This document shows, one piece after another, positions 1 to 8,325 of a DNA stretch of 64,000 bases (position 1 is its first letter; each line of letters begins with the position of its first letter). Origin of the DNA: Leptospiraceae bacterium (GTDB taxonomy: Bacteria > Spirochaetota > Leptospiria > Turneriellales > Turneriellaceae). Made by a program: the position numbers and the translations under genes. The notes beneath the pieces are model-generated. The model ran no database searches and was not told where the DNA came from. It saw only the letters and a list, made by a program, of their open reading frames with translations. The DNA lies in the NCBI GenBank assembly GCA_020440825.1, contig JAGRNJ010000002.1, positions 1-64,000 on the forward strand. The letters run 5' to 3'.

Positions 1-5
1 TATCG

Positions 6-2024
6 ATGAATCAAACCCAACGGAACTGGGTTGCTATTTCCTTTCCCGGAAAAACCAGAGAAGTTTCAATTGATCTGGCCGGTGCAATCATGCCCGAACC
101 AGACAGCTACACTGTTGAATTTGCCATTCTCGAAAAAGGCAAACTGGTTCGCCCTCACGATGAACCCGAATCACTGCATATGCGCTCCCGCTCTCCCGAC
201 TGCGTTGAAATTTCCTGGCGTAAACGCACGATTGTTATCACTGCTGAAATAGACGGTGTGCATGTCCAGGGCAAGGGCAATGGTAATCTGATAGTGTCCT
301 TACGGCCATTCAATATGGAGGGACCGGCTTTTCTGGATAAATTGTTTTTTTCAGATTTGACCGGCAAGATGACCGGTGATGTGCACATAACCTGCAGTAA
401 AATTCCTGTTGTTGCACATTTCTCAAACCTGATGTACTCTGACAGTCTGCGTGTGCTGCCTGAACTGGTTCGTACTCTCGACGAAAAAAACGGCTTTCGG
501 GCCAGAAAAAAGAAACAGAAAAAAATCAGTCATGAGGCTAGGTGTGTTGCCGGTTTGGCAACAGGATCGCTTTTATACAATTCAGCTTCAGAAGTTGATT
601 TCTTTATTCATGATAAAAAATCGTGGAAGCCACCGTCCGGTTTGATCAAAGATTTACGCAACAAACACGAGAGACCAAAAGCCGAAGACCTGTGGCGCAT
701 CTGGTTTCCCGAACTTCCGGTTGCAGATCTACCGGCGCCTTTCGGAAACTGGTTTAAAGACAGCTGCAATAATCTGCTGACGTTATGGGATTTTGACAGC
801 GTAACCCCGGGCAGTTTTACTTACCACCATTTCTGGATTCGCGATGCAGTTATCATGATGAACTCTCTGATGTATCTGGGCGGCTTTGCTGCAGTGGCAG
901 AAATTCTCAAAAAGTTTCCCGGATATGTGCGCAGAAACGGATTGTTTGCCTCCCAGGCGGGAGAATGGGATGCAAACGGCCAGGCAATGTGGATTCTTGG
1001 CAGATATGCGAAAATGAGCGGAGACACCTCGATGCTGTTAAAAAATAAGCGCGGCATCGCTAAAATGATCACCTGGATCGAAAATGCAATGCAGAAAAAC
1101 GGGGGAGTACTTCCCCCGGGATTTTCAGCAGAACATCTTGGGGTTGCCGACTGGTATCTGTGGGATAATTTCTGGACATTGGGCGGTTTGCGAGAATTGC
1201 AGATGTTTCCTGAGATTGCGGGCAGACAGACTCCGGAACTGTTTCTCAAATTGCATAATTCCTTAGAAGAGTATCTGGCATCTTATAAATATTACCCTGC
1301 TGCGTTAGGTCGGCGAAAAGATGCCGGCATGATTGGTTCTATTGCGGCAATTTATCCCATGGGTTTGCATGAATACTTTAATGATAGAATGTATGAGACC
1401 CTGCATACAATCAAAGATAAATATTTTTTACGGGGCGGTTTTTTTCAGGAAAATATTCACAGCGGAATCAATCCGTACCTGACATTGCAATTGGCCCAGG
1501 CTTTTCTTTTTTCAGGTGATATAGAAAATGCATACAGTATTGCACATAAATTGTCTGCATGGGCCAGGGCATTGCACAGTTTTCCTGAGGCAGTACATCC
1601 TAAGACGCGGGGTGGCTGCATGGGAGATGGATTTCACGGCTGGGCGTTTGCTGAACTGATTAGCCTTGTGAAAAATATGTTTGTGTTGGAACTTGAAAAT
1701 ACTATAGTAATCAATGCAGGAATTCCCGAAGAATGGTATGAAAATAAATTTTCAATGCGAAACCTGCACACTGCCTGTGGTAAAATGGATATTGTGTTCA
1801 ATGATGGTCAGATAAAAATTTCCGGGCTGTCGGGAACAATTGGCAAACTGGTTTGTCTTTCGCTGCCCGAGTCAATGTCTCTTGTAGAGGCGAACATCGA
1901 AACCAAAAAAATTCCTAAATCTGTGAACTCACCACATTTGCAAATGGCAAAAAACAGAAGTTTCTATGAGTTCAAAACCATAAGTGAAAAAATTAATCTT
2001 CGAATTGGCCCCAGTGGCAGGTAA
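6..2024 (+). CDS. Six-hairpin (alpha/alpha)6 glycosidase-like protein, possibly 5'-truncated
   Basis: A 672-residue protein with no signal peptide, so probably cytoplasmic. The first ~230 residues look like a beta-rich N-terminal domain with a very basic patch near 165-175. Residues ~250-600 look like an (alpha/alpha)6 barrel of the glucoamylase/glycogen-debranching type, with motifs HFWIRDA near residue 275 and GEWDANGQA near 320; this kind of pattern holds the acid residues in these families. The C-terminal ~90 residues look like a small beta domain. The substrate is unknown; an oligosaccharide or glycogen-like glucan is an inference. Only five bases precede the ATG and the frame is open to the window edge, so the true start may lie outside. 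Family placement is by eye. Confidence 0.6.
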   Translation: MNQTQRNWVAISFPGKTREVSIDLAGAIMPEPDSYTVEFAILEKGKLVRPHDEPESLHMRSRSPDCVEISWRKRTIVITAEIDGVHVQGKGNGNLIVSLRPFNMEGPAFLDKLFFSDLTGKMTGDVHITCSKIPVVAHFSNLMYSDSLRVLPELVRTLDEKNGFRARKKKQKKISHEARCVAGLATGSLLYNSASEVDFFIHDKKSWKPPSGLIKDLRNKHERPKAEDLWRIWFPELPVADLPAPFGNWFKDSCNNLLTLWDFDSVTPGSFTYHHFWIRDAVIMMNSLMYLGGFAAVAEILKKFPGYVRRNGLFASQAGEWDANGQAMWILGRYAKMSGDTSMLLKNKRGIAKMITWIENAMQKNGGVLPPGFSAEHLGVADWYLWDNFWTLGGLRELQMFPEIAGRQTPELFLKLHNSLEEYLASYKYYPAALGRRKDAGMIGSIAAIYPMGLHEYFNDRMYETLHTIKDKYFLRGGFFQENIHSGINPYLTLQLAQAFLFSGDIENAYSIAHKLSAWARALHSFPEAVHPKTRGGCMGDGFHGWAFAELISLVKNMFVLELENTIVINAGIPEEWYENKFSMRNLHTACGKMDIVFNDGQIKISGLSGTIGKLVCLSLPESMSLVEANIETKKIPKSVNSPHLQMAKNRSFYEFKTISEKINLRIGPSGR

Positions 2025-2089
2025 GAAAATATTTCTCAGGTTTACAATGGTCTTTGAATTGAATTCAAAAAAGGGAGTTTAAGTATCCG

Positions 2090-2374
2090 CTAAAGAATTC
2101 TGGCATAGATCTGTGGTTGTTCTTTCTGTAAACGTTTAATAAAGGCAGAAATTGCGATGCCTTTTTGTCGGGTAATCTGCATGAGCAGGTCTTTATTATT
2201 CATGGGAGTTTCTGCATGCAGATTCTGTTCAAACCGTAATCTTGAAAATTCATTGAGAATTAAACTTACTTCTTCTTTTTCAACAGAATCGCGGTAGGTT
2301 GTGCCCCGACAGGATACCATAAGGGGAACCAGTAAAAAAAGAAGTACAATAACAGAATTTTTATTCGGCAGCAT
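2090..2374 (-). CDS. Small putative lipoprotein
   Basis: A 95-residue protein. It starts with a short basic n-region and a hydrophobic stretch ending in LMVSC, a plausible spirochaetal lipobox with the acylated cysteine near residue 22. The mature part (~70 residues) is charged and helical-looking; I recognise no domain. The ATG overlaps the 3' end of the CHAT-like gene by 14 bases, which suggests translational coupling. A longer reading from 2449 is open, but its extra 25 residues lie wholly inside the upstream gene and would destroy the signal peptide. It may be a membrane-anchored partner of the upstream protein; this rests only on operon structure. Confidence 0.6.
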   Translation of the reverse strand: MLPNKNSVIVLLFLLVPLMVSCRGTTYRDSVEKEEVSLILNEFSRLRFEQNLHAETPMNNKDLLMQITRQKGIAISAFIKRLQKEQPQIYARIL

Positions 2375-4928
2375 AGATTTCAATAAACCTGTGCCATAGT
2401 TCTCCTGAAAAGCTTTTTTCACTGCGTTCCTGGGCGGCAAACCATGCATCGATCATATTTCCTTTCATTGCCCGACTGTAAAAATCATAAAGAAAAGATG
2501 ACCGGTAGTCGGGGCCGGCAACCCCATTGAGAATATACAGCTGTTGCAGATCATGTTCTCCTAATGCCCATAAATACTCTTCCCATTCAGAATACTGTTG
2601 CACATTCTGAGTCTGGGAAGAGATCGTCATGCTTTTGTTTCTTTGAAAATTAAAGAAAGCCTGTAATTCAATTTGTGAGGATCCCGCAAATTGTATTCGC
2701 CAAGTTTTGTTTGCTGTAAACTGTCCGGTTAAATGTAAATGGGACTGCGCAGAATCTGCGATTTTTTGAGACATTTTATCTGTATTTCTTTCAATCGAGG
2801 CTTCTCGAAAAACGGTCGAAATATCGTCGAGCTCATCACCTGCTCGACCGAGACCAAAAAACATGCCCGATCTGGCTGTACCGAGACCAAGCAGTGAACC
2901 AGGCAATGCTGACATAGATTTTACAGAACCAGGTAAGTAACGAATAATCTGTATCGGTCGAACCACATTTAAGATTGCTTCCCAGGGAAGAAAATTCAAT
3001 TCTGCGTCTGTTTGTAAATAAAGCCTCTCTGTTTGTATACTGTTCAGGTCTAGACCCGCATTGGCAAAAACAGCAACAACCTGCGCCAGACGTTTCTGTA
3101 GCAATTCAGCTTCTTTATAAAGCTCTTCAGAATAGATTGAATGAAACAGGTCAATACGCTGATCTGCGGAAATCGCAAGAGTTCCGGTTTTTTGCGTTTT
3201 GCCAGCATGAATTCTGTATACAATACGATCCTGATCTGTAACAAACGACAGAAAATCATGTTCAAAGATTCCGGTCTTCTCAAACTTTATTTCGGGAACA
3301 TTGACATCCCGTTCAAAAAAAACAAAAGATCGAATAAATGCCGAGCGAAATTTTTTACTCTGGGATGACCATAGAACTGCATTCTCAGCTTCGAGGTTTT
3401 TCATTCGCCGGGAGAATCGAATTGCCTCCCGCAAATTAAAGAACTCTTGTTTACTGGTAGCGGGGTTTTGCAATAGCTCGATCAGTCGCTTGTGAGCTGT
3501 CTCTTTTATTGTTTGGGGAAAACTAAAGCCAGTATGCAATTGTAGCCAGAATTCAGGAATGGCGTTTATTGCCAGATATGCGTCTGCAAGATCGAGGTTT
3601 TTCTTGTCGTTCTCTAAGGCATGGGCAAATGAAAATACATAATTCTGAAAATTAAATCTGCGGTAGTTCGGCTCAGGCATTTTATTCTGCAAAGCCAGTA
3701 TCGTCTTATCGAGTTCTGTGAGCTCATCAGAATTTCCCGAGGATACTTTCTGACGCTGGTAAAATGCCAGGTGAGTTTTCATGGTTACCGGTAAATTGAC
3801 TACTGAATTTATTTCTTCAAGAATCTGTCTTTTTTCTGACTCGTCAGCCAGGTTTGAAAAAAGAAACTCGAGTGAAAGCCGGTGTAGAATAAGATTAAAA
3901 ACTCTGAGTTCATTCCCAGACAGCTGGGGGGAAGAAATCAGGTTCTTGAGATCATTGAGTGTGAGCCGGTATTGCAGAGCAGCTTTTTCAAATTCTTTCT
4001 TGAGCAGCAATAAACGAATATACATTTTGCGGGTCTGCAGATTTTCTCGCCAGGCTGAATTGTCTTTAGGATCTAACTGCAGCATTTTCTGGAGTAATAT
4101 GCCTTCAGCAGTTGTATAGTTGCCCGTAATAATATAGATACGCGCCCGACCTGCATTACTCAATAGAGAAGGGTGTCTTTTTTCGGCCAATGACAGATGG
4201 GATAATACCAGGCTGAATTCGCCCTCTTGCAGATAGATTTGCAGTAATTGCCGCAGCCATAGAGAACCCCACCAGTCATCGGGTATAGCTCCCGGGTATT
4301 GGGCAGCTTCAAGCCAAAGGGAGGTTGAATTTTTACGGGATTGATAATACTGCGTCAGTACATTGAAAAATCTATCGAGAGAAGGGGGTATGCGGGACGG
4401 ATAGCCCGCTTTCAGTGTAACAAATAGCTGCAATGCTCGCTTAAATAATTCGGCCTCTTCACCAGTGTTCTGTCTAAACTCAAAATACTGCCGTAATAGC
4501 ATAGTACGAATTTGTTGCACTCGAAAATTCAGAAATTCAGATGATTTGTCAGGCGGAATAAACTCATAAGAAGGAATCAAGCGGGGCCAGTTCTGTTCAC
4601 CGCGAAGTGTAGCATATACGATTTCAAGCTGTCGTTCAGCCTGTTCGAGTTCAGAATATGCTTCAAAAATAAATTCTCGCTCAAAAAGATTTTCAGCCAG
4701 ACTGATCGCTCTATCTGCTTTTTCATAGGTGTTGGTGCCAAAGAAAGAACGAAATCTTGAGCCAAGAAACAGGTTATCCAGAAATTTTTGTGAGAAAGGC
4801 AGCCAGGTATCTGTAGTACGTCGACCGGGTTCTGGCTCTGAAAAGGCAACCAGGCCGGTGGTTAAAAAAACCAGAACTACGATCTTTAAAATGCCGAATA
4901 AAGTTCTTTTTGAATGATCAGTAAACAC
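2361..4928 (-). CDS. Exported TPR/CHAT-like protein lacking catalytic residues
   Basis: An 855-residue protein with an N-terminal hydrophobic segment (residues ~10-30, ending near VAFSEPE) that reads as a signal peptide or anchor. A long helical TPR-like region covers ~50-540. The last ~260 residues follow the CHAT (caspase HetF associated with TPRs) pattern: LYLQTDAELNFLPWEAIL, then HLHLTGQF in the histidine position, LYILNGVAG in the cysteine position, and an ending like FYSRAMKG..DAWFAAQ..LWHRFIEIYA. The usual catalytic His is Gln, and there is no cysteine anywhere in the protein, so it cannot act as a cysteine protease; a scaffold or receptor role is inferred. The start is GTG with no clear ribosome site, chosen because it gives the signal peptide. 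It is divergent from the FecR-domain gene. Confidence 0.7.
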   Translation of the reverse strand: MFTDHSKRTLFGILKIVVLVFLTTGLVAFSEPEPGRRTTDTWLPFSQKFLDNLFLGSRFRSFFGTNTYEKADRAISLAENLFEREFIFEAYSELEQAERQLEIVYATLRGEQNWPRLIPSYEFIPPDKSSEFLNFRVQQIRTMLLRQYFEFRQNTGEEAELFKRALQLFVTLKAGYPSRIPPSLDRFFNVLTQYYQSRKNSTSLWLEAAQYPGAIPDDWWGSLWLRQLLQIYLQEGEFSLVLSHLSLAEKRHPSLLSNAGRARIYIITGNYTTAEGILLQKMLQLDPKDNSAWRENLQTRKMYIRLLLLKKEFEKAALQYRLTLNDLKNLISSPQLSGNELRVFNLILHRLSLEFLFSNLADESEKRQILEEINSVVNLPVTMKTHLAFYQRQKVSSGNSDELTELDKTILALQNKMPEPNYRRFNFQNYVFSFAHALENDKKNLDLADAYLAINAIPEFWLQLHTGFSFPQTIKETAHKRLIELLQNPATSKQEFFNLREAIRFSRRMKNLEAENAVLWSSQSKKFRSAFIRSFVFFERDVNVPEIKFEKTGIFEHDFLSFVTDQDRIVYRIHAGKTQKTGTLAISADQRIDLFHSIYSEELYKEAELLQKRLAQVVAVFANAGLDLNSIQTERLYLQTDAELNFLPWEAILNVVRPIQIIRYLPGSVKSMSALPGSLLGLGTARSGMFFGLGRAGDELDDISTVFREASIERNTDKMSQKIADSAQSHLHLTGQFTANKTWRIQFAGSSQIELQAFFNFQRNKSMTISSQTQNVQQYSEWEEYLWALGEHDLQQLYILNGVAGPDYRSSFLYDFYSRAMKGNMIDAWFAAQERSEKSFSGELWHRFIEIYAAE

Positions 4929-5027
4929 GTAGATGCGTATGTCTATGCTTTTCTATCGTAATGACAACTACAAAAGGAGTTTATAAATTCGCTTGAACTT
5001 TTGAAATCAATCGAAAGAATTGTCCGA

Positions 5028-5747
5028 ATGTATCTGAAAACCTTCTTGATTTGCCCTACTGTTTTCCTCTCATTTTTATTTGTATTCCCAATATCTGTCT
5101 CTGCGCAGAATGGTTTTCAAATCGGAACCATAACCTCGGTAAAAGGCGAAGTTGACATTATATCTCTCGTCAATGGTAGCCGTCGCGACGGAGCTGATGA
5201 GACAGCGATTCTAGAATCAGAGCAGATTCGAACCGGTGTCAAAAGCGGGGCAAGTCTGATATTGCTCGATGGAACCCATGTAGATATACTGCCTTTTTCG
5301 ATCATCAATGTTCGCAGAGCCTCGAGTGTCTCTGGCGACGGAATACCTGCCTTGTCTTTGAGAATGCTCTCAGGTCGGGTGCGGGTGCGGGTTCCCAGTC
5401 TGGCAGGAGGAGAAAGAATGTTTTTTCTGAAGACCCCGACTCTGATCGCTTCTGTGCGAGGCACAGATATTGGTCTGGTGGCCGTTTTGAAAGATGCGCG
5501 AATCGTTGTCTATGAAGGGGAAGTAGAGGTTGGGAACAGGTCTCCGTCTGTAAAACGCAGTTATATATTGCGTACTCGACAGACAGCCCGGGTGAAAGAA
5601 GGTGAACCACCGAGTGAAATAAAATATCTGGATATGTCTGTACTCGAAAACATTCTCGATCAGTATGAAATTACCCGCCAGAACAAAATTCAGTTGCAGG
5701 TAAGGGAACCTGAGATGCTTTTTGACAGAATGGTAAAAAAAAGGTGA
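5028..5747 (+). CDS. Secreted FecR-domain protein
   Basis: About 239 residues from the ATG used here, beginning with a good signal peptide cleaved near VSAQNG. The body matches the FecR fold: an early segment IGTITSVKGEVDII, a middle LDGTHVDILPFSIINV, and IASVRGTDIGLVAV followed by VYEGEVEV. FecR domains are known from periplasmic sigma-regulators and from secreted scaffold-like proteins. With no sigma factor or TonB receptor nearby, the second is likelier. An in-frame TTG at 5001 lies 21 bases after an AAGGAG box at 4974-4979, which is too far to be convincing; the ATG at 5028 gives a normal signal peptide but has a poor ribosome site, so the start is uncertain. It is divergent from the CHAT-like gene. 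Confidence 0.8.
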   Translation: MYLKTFLICPTVFLSFLFVFPISVSAQNGFQIGTITSVKGEVDIISLVNGSRRDGADETAILESEQIRTGVKSGASLILLDGTHVDILPFSIINVRRASSVSGDGIPALSLRMLSGRVRVRVPSLAGGERMFFLKTPTLIASVRGTDIGLVAVLKDARIVVYEGEVEVGNRSPSVKRSYILRTRQTARVKEGEPPSEIKYLDMSVLENILDQYEITRQNKIQLQVREPEMLFDRMVKKR

Positions 5748-5760
5748 AGTGTATAAAAAC

Positions 5761-5787
5761 TTGACAACTCTACTCACAGAGTAAGCT
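5761..5787 (+). promoter_or_regulatory. Possible sigma-70-type promoter for the LytM-bactofilin pair
   Basis: TTGACA at 5761-5766 is a perfect -35 box in the 49-base gap before the GTG start at 5797. The best -10 candidate is TAAGCT at 5782-5787 with a short 15-base spacer, so only the -35 is convincing. If used, the leader would be very short. Confidence 0.3.
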
Positions 5788-5796
5788 AGGGTCGAC

Positions 5797-6924
5797 GTGA
5801 AAGAGCAAAAAGATAAAAAGAATAAGCTCAACAAAAAAACTGCTACCGGGAAAAAGGCTGTCGATAAACGGGAAAAACTCGATATTGTAGATCTCGATGA
5901 ATCCTTAGACAGCGAAAATTCAGAAAGAACCTCAAACGGGCAGTCTCGCCGGGTTAGGCTTGTGCGATTTTTGCGCACAAACCAGAAAAAACTGATACAA
6001 AGCATTCGCAAACAGAAAGAAGAACGCTTGACGGTCATGTTTATTCCCCATAACGAAAAAAGTATACGAAATTTTCATATATCCAATTTGACCCTCAATA
6101 TCGTACTTGCAATATCGGGTATTGTGATATTCATCAGTGCGGTGTTGATAATCCGTCATAATTCTACAGTGCAGGAAGTAGATAAACTGAAAATCTCTCA
6201 AAAAGATGCACAGGTACAGTTTGCCCGTGTACGCCAGGAAATCCGGGAAATCGGCAACAGTTATGCCAATTTTCGCAAACATGTTTCGGAACTCTCGGGT
6301 TTGTCAAAAGGACAATCTATGCCCGATGACAGTCTGTTCGCAGCAGGCGGAGTCACTTTACCCGAAGATCTCGATCTCTCACAAGAGCAGACCTCAATCG
6401 CCAATGCTGAAACTATTCCCATTGAGATGTTTTTATTGAATCGAATTATCCATGAAATGGAAGTGTCTCTAGGACCATTAGAAAACATGAAAGACTACCT
6501 CAAAAAGAGGGAAAAGATTATACGCAACAGTCCTACATTATGGCCGGTACGCGGATACATTTTAAATCCGTTTGGCTATGTTCGCTCGGGAGACAGATTG
6601 AAAGCTGTTTTCAACAGGGGTATAGACATTGCCACGTTTCCCGGGGCTGTGGTAGCCGCTACTGCACCGGGGGTGGTGGTCTCTATTCAACGGGATGCCA
6701 GATTTATCTACACTGTTCGGGTACGCCATAATTATGGTTTTGAAACTGTCTATGAAGGGCTTGAACGCATCAATGTTGCCCGCAATGAGAAAATTGGTAA
6801 GGGAGAAAAGCTCGGTTATGTTGGCCAGTTTCGGGATTCTCCTGAAAATATTCTGCACTATGAAATACATATCGGGGTAGAACCTGTTGATCCCATGCCT
6901 TACCTGAGCGTCCTGAAAAACTGA
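5797..6924 (+). CDS. Membrane-anchored M23/LytM-like protein with degenerate zinc site
   Basis: A 375-residue protein starting at GTG. Residues 1-85 are very rich in Lys/Arg/Glu and would be cytoplasmic; a single transmembrane segment is at ~97-120, a coiled-coil-like stretch follows (~125-170), and an M23 (LytM) domain sits at ~265-370. Key positions are altered: the His of HxxxD is Asn273 (Asp277 is kept), the His of the usual YxHL is Gly321, and HxH is reduced to I352-L-His354. It is therefore probably a non-enzymatic LytM factor, like those that activate or position amidases. The bactofilin start is one base after its stop, an arrangement known from several bacteria where such peptidases act with bactofilin in cell shape. 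Confidence 0.85.
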   Translation: MKEQKDKKNKLNKKTATGKKAVDKREKLDIVDLDESLDSENSERTSNGQSRRVRLVRFLRTNQKKLIQSIRKQKEERLTVMFIPHNEKSIRNFHISNLTLNIVLAISGIVIFISAVLIIRHNSTVQEVDKLKISQKDAQVQFARVRQEIREIGNSYANFRKHVSELSGLSKGQSMPDDSLFAAGGVTLPEDLDLSQEQTSIANAETIPIEMFLLNRIIHEMEVSLGPLENMKDYLKKREKIIRNSPTLWPVRGYILNPFGYVRSGDRLKAVFNRGIDIATFPGAVVAATAPGVVVSIQRDARFIYTVRVRHNYGFETVYEGLERINVARNEKIGKGEKLGYVGQFRDSPENILHYEIHIGVEPVDPMPYLSVLKN

Positions 6925-6925
6925 T

Positions 6926-7288
6926 ATGGAACAGAATAAATACGACTATCTGACAAACGAACCGATCAACACGGTCATTGGCTCAGGGGCCAAATTTCAC
7001 GGGGAATTTGAACTTGACGGATCTCTTCGCATTGACGGCACCTTCAGCGGAAGCATTCGCTCGCAAGGAAAGGTAATTGTGGGTACCTCTGGTCATGTAA
7101 AAACAAATATCAATGCTCGATTTGTGATCGTAGCGGGCCAGGTAGATGGCAATATCTATGCACTTGATGGCGTGCACCTCATGAAAAATGCAAAAGTATT
7201 TGGTGATATAATCTCAGGAAATCTGATTGTTGATGATGGTGTGGTTTTTGAAGGCAGGGCAAAAATCAACAGCCAGACTTCATCATAA
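6926..7288 (+). CDS. Bactofilin (DUF583) cytoskeletal protein
   Basis: A 120-residue protein with the bactofilin beta-helix pattern: repeated short strands with glycine turns (GSGAKFHGEFELDGSLRIDG, then IRSQGKVIVG, VDGNIYALDG, VFGDIISGNLIVDDG). Bactofilins polymerise without nucleotide and organise cell-wall enzymes at the inner membrane; in Leptospira a bactofilin contributes to the helical body shape. The length is typical and the core almost lacks extra tails. The ATG is one base after the stop of the LytM-like gene, so the two are surely cotranscribed. It converges with the DUF1175-like gene, whose stop lies three bases away; I see no terminator hairpin between them. Confidence 0.92.
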   Translation: MEQNKYDYLTNEPINTVIGSGAKFHGEFELDGSLRIDGTFSGSIRSQGKVIVGTSGHVKTNINARFVIVAGQVDGNIYALDGVHLMKNAKVFGDIISGNLIVDDGVVFEGRAKINSQTSS

Positions 7289-7291
7289 AAT

Positions 7292-7960
7292 TTACTGTAA
7301 AAAGTATAACCTTCTGATCCCCAGGAAAGAGTTATTCGAACTGCGGGGATGCCATCGGGCTTCATGGTGTCGCAATAAATCGTTTATGGGTACAAGCCTT
7401 AACTCTGCTCGCTTGTCGCCGGTATGGTATACTGCAACCAGTTTTCCGGTTAGAGTTTCCCGCATCAGCATCATGACATGCCAGTCGTCGGAATTTTTAA
7501 AGAAAAGCAGATCTGCTTCTTTTACAGCATCAGATGTGATTTCTCTGGTCACAGGGTAAGTATTTACTTCATATAAAGTACGGGCATCTGCATTGCGGGC
7601 AGGGTTACCAGACTTGTCGAGCAATGGCGGAACTTTCTCTGCAATATCGTCCAGAAAGCGAGTTAAAATATTCGCAGCATTGCCACGGTATGCATTGTTG
7701 TGCACTGTACCTGCTTCAAAATGCAGATAACGAATGAGACCGGCACAATCGCGATTTTCTGCCGACCAGCGCACGGCCTCATTTTGCCTGTCAAGCTTAA
7801 TTACCGGACTGCCTTTTTGAAATAATTGTAACGCTGCAGCAGTAACCCATTTACGGTATTGCAACTGGCCCTTCAGCGACAGCCGGTCTATTGCAAATAC
7901 TGGAGACAACAAAAAAAGAGTAAGAAAAAAAATGCCTGGGAAAAACCTATTGCAGTTCAT
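7292..7960 (-). CDS. DUF1175 family exported protein (YfaT-like)
   Basis: A 222-residue protein with a signal peptide ending near SPVFAIDRL. The body resembles DUF1175 proteins such as E. coli YfaT: a conserved cysteine in RDCAGLIRYLHFE, then YEVNTYPV, and a histidine in DDWHVMMLM. This C...H order is also what an NlpC/P60-like fold would show, so a cysteine hydrolase acting on peptidoglycan or proteins is possible but not demonstrated. In other bacteria this family travels with alpha-2-macroglobulin genes; none is in this window. The start overlaps the stop of the upstream gene by four bases (ATGA), placing it at the end of the dnaG-ccmC operon. Confidence 0.75.
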   Translation of the reverse strand: MNCNRFFPGIFFLTLFLLSPVFAIDRLSLKGQLQYRKWVTAAALQLFQKGSPVIKLDRQNEAVRWSAENRDCAGLIRYLHFEAGTVHNNAYRGNAANILTRFLDDIAEKVPPLLDKSGNPARNADARTLYEVNTYPVTREITSDAVKEADLLFFKNSDDWHVMMLMRETLTGKLVAVYHTGDKRAELRLVPINDLLRHHEARWHPRSSNNSFLGIRRLYFLQ

Positions 7961-8325
7961 TCTTCATGTTTCATTTTGCTCAGGGCTATCATGATGTACC
8001 CTATGCAGCCAAACAGCAGGGCAAGCAGTGCAAGTATGGCAATCGTCAGGTACGTAAGGCGAGAGGCAGCAACCCGGTCAGCTTCACGATTCAGATATTC
8101 TTCTGCCAATTTCAGCATTCTCAGCTCCTGAATATTTTTCCCTTTTTTGAACTCCTCATACCACTGTTGCAGTTCTTGATCACTTGCCCGGCCCAGTATG
8201 TTCAAAGAAGTCTCTGAATCACTTTGCAGATATTTCTCTAATGTTATTTCCTGAGAAGAGGGTCCATTCATCACTGGCATCACCACCAGGATTGTACAAA
8301 GTACTATTTTATTTTTAATATTCAT
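7957..8325 (-). CDS. Small two-segment membrane protein, possibly CcmD/CcmH-like
   Basis: A 122-residue protein with an N-terminal hydrophobic segment (residues ~6-18), a charged helical middle part, and a strong C-terminal transmembrane segment (~91-112). It does not clearly match a family I know. It sits directly after ccmC with a four-base ATGA overlap, so a helper role in haem handling or cytochrome c maturation, comparable with CcmD or the soluble part of CcmH, is an inference from position. No CXXC motif is present, which argues against a full CcmH. It is followed with another ATGA overlap by the DUF1175 gene. Confidence 0.55.
   Translation of the reverse strand: MNIKNKIVLCTILVVMPVMNGPSSQEITLEKYLQSDSETSLNILGRASDQELQQWYEEFKKGKNIQELRMLKLAEEYLNREADRVAASRLTYLTIAILALLALLFGCIGYIMIALSKMKHEE

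Noticed and set aside
2053-2069. Palindrome TTTGAATTGAATTCAAA as a terminator
   Set aside because: The stem is A/T-rich with a one-base centre and has no T-run for either strand.
2361-4928. CHAT protein as part of an active protease-based defence system
   Set aside because: It is exported, contains no cysteine, has Gln at the catalytic His position, and no nuclease, gasdermin-like or CRISPR partner lies nearby.
5370-6038. 222-codon minus-strand frame over fecR and the LytM gene
   Set aside because: It is a shadow across two real genes, with no start context and no recognisable domain.
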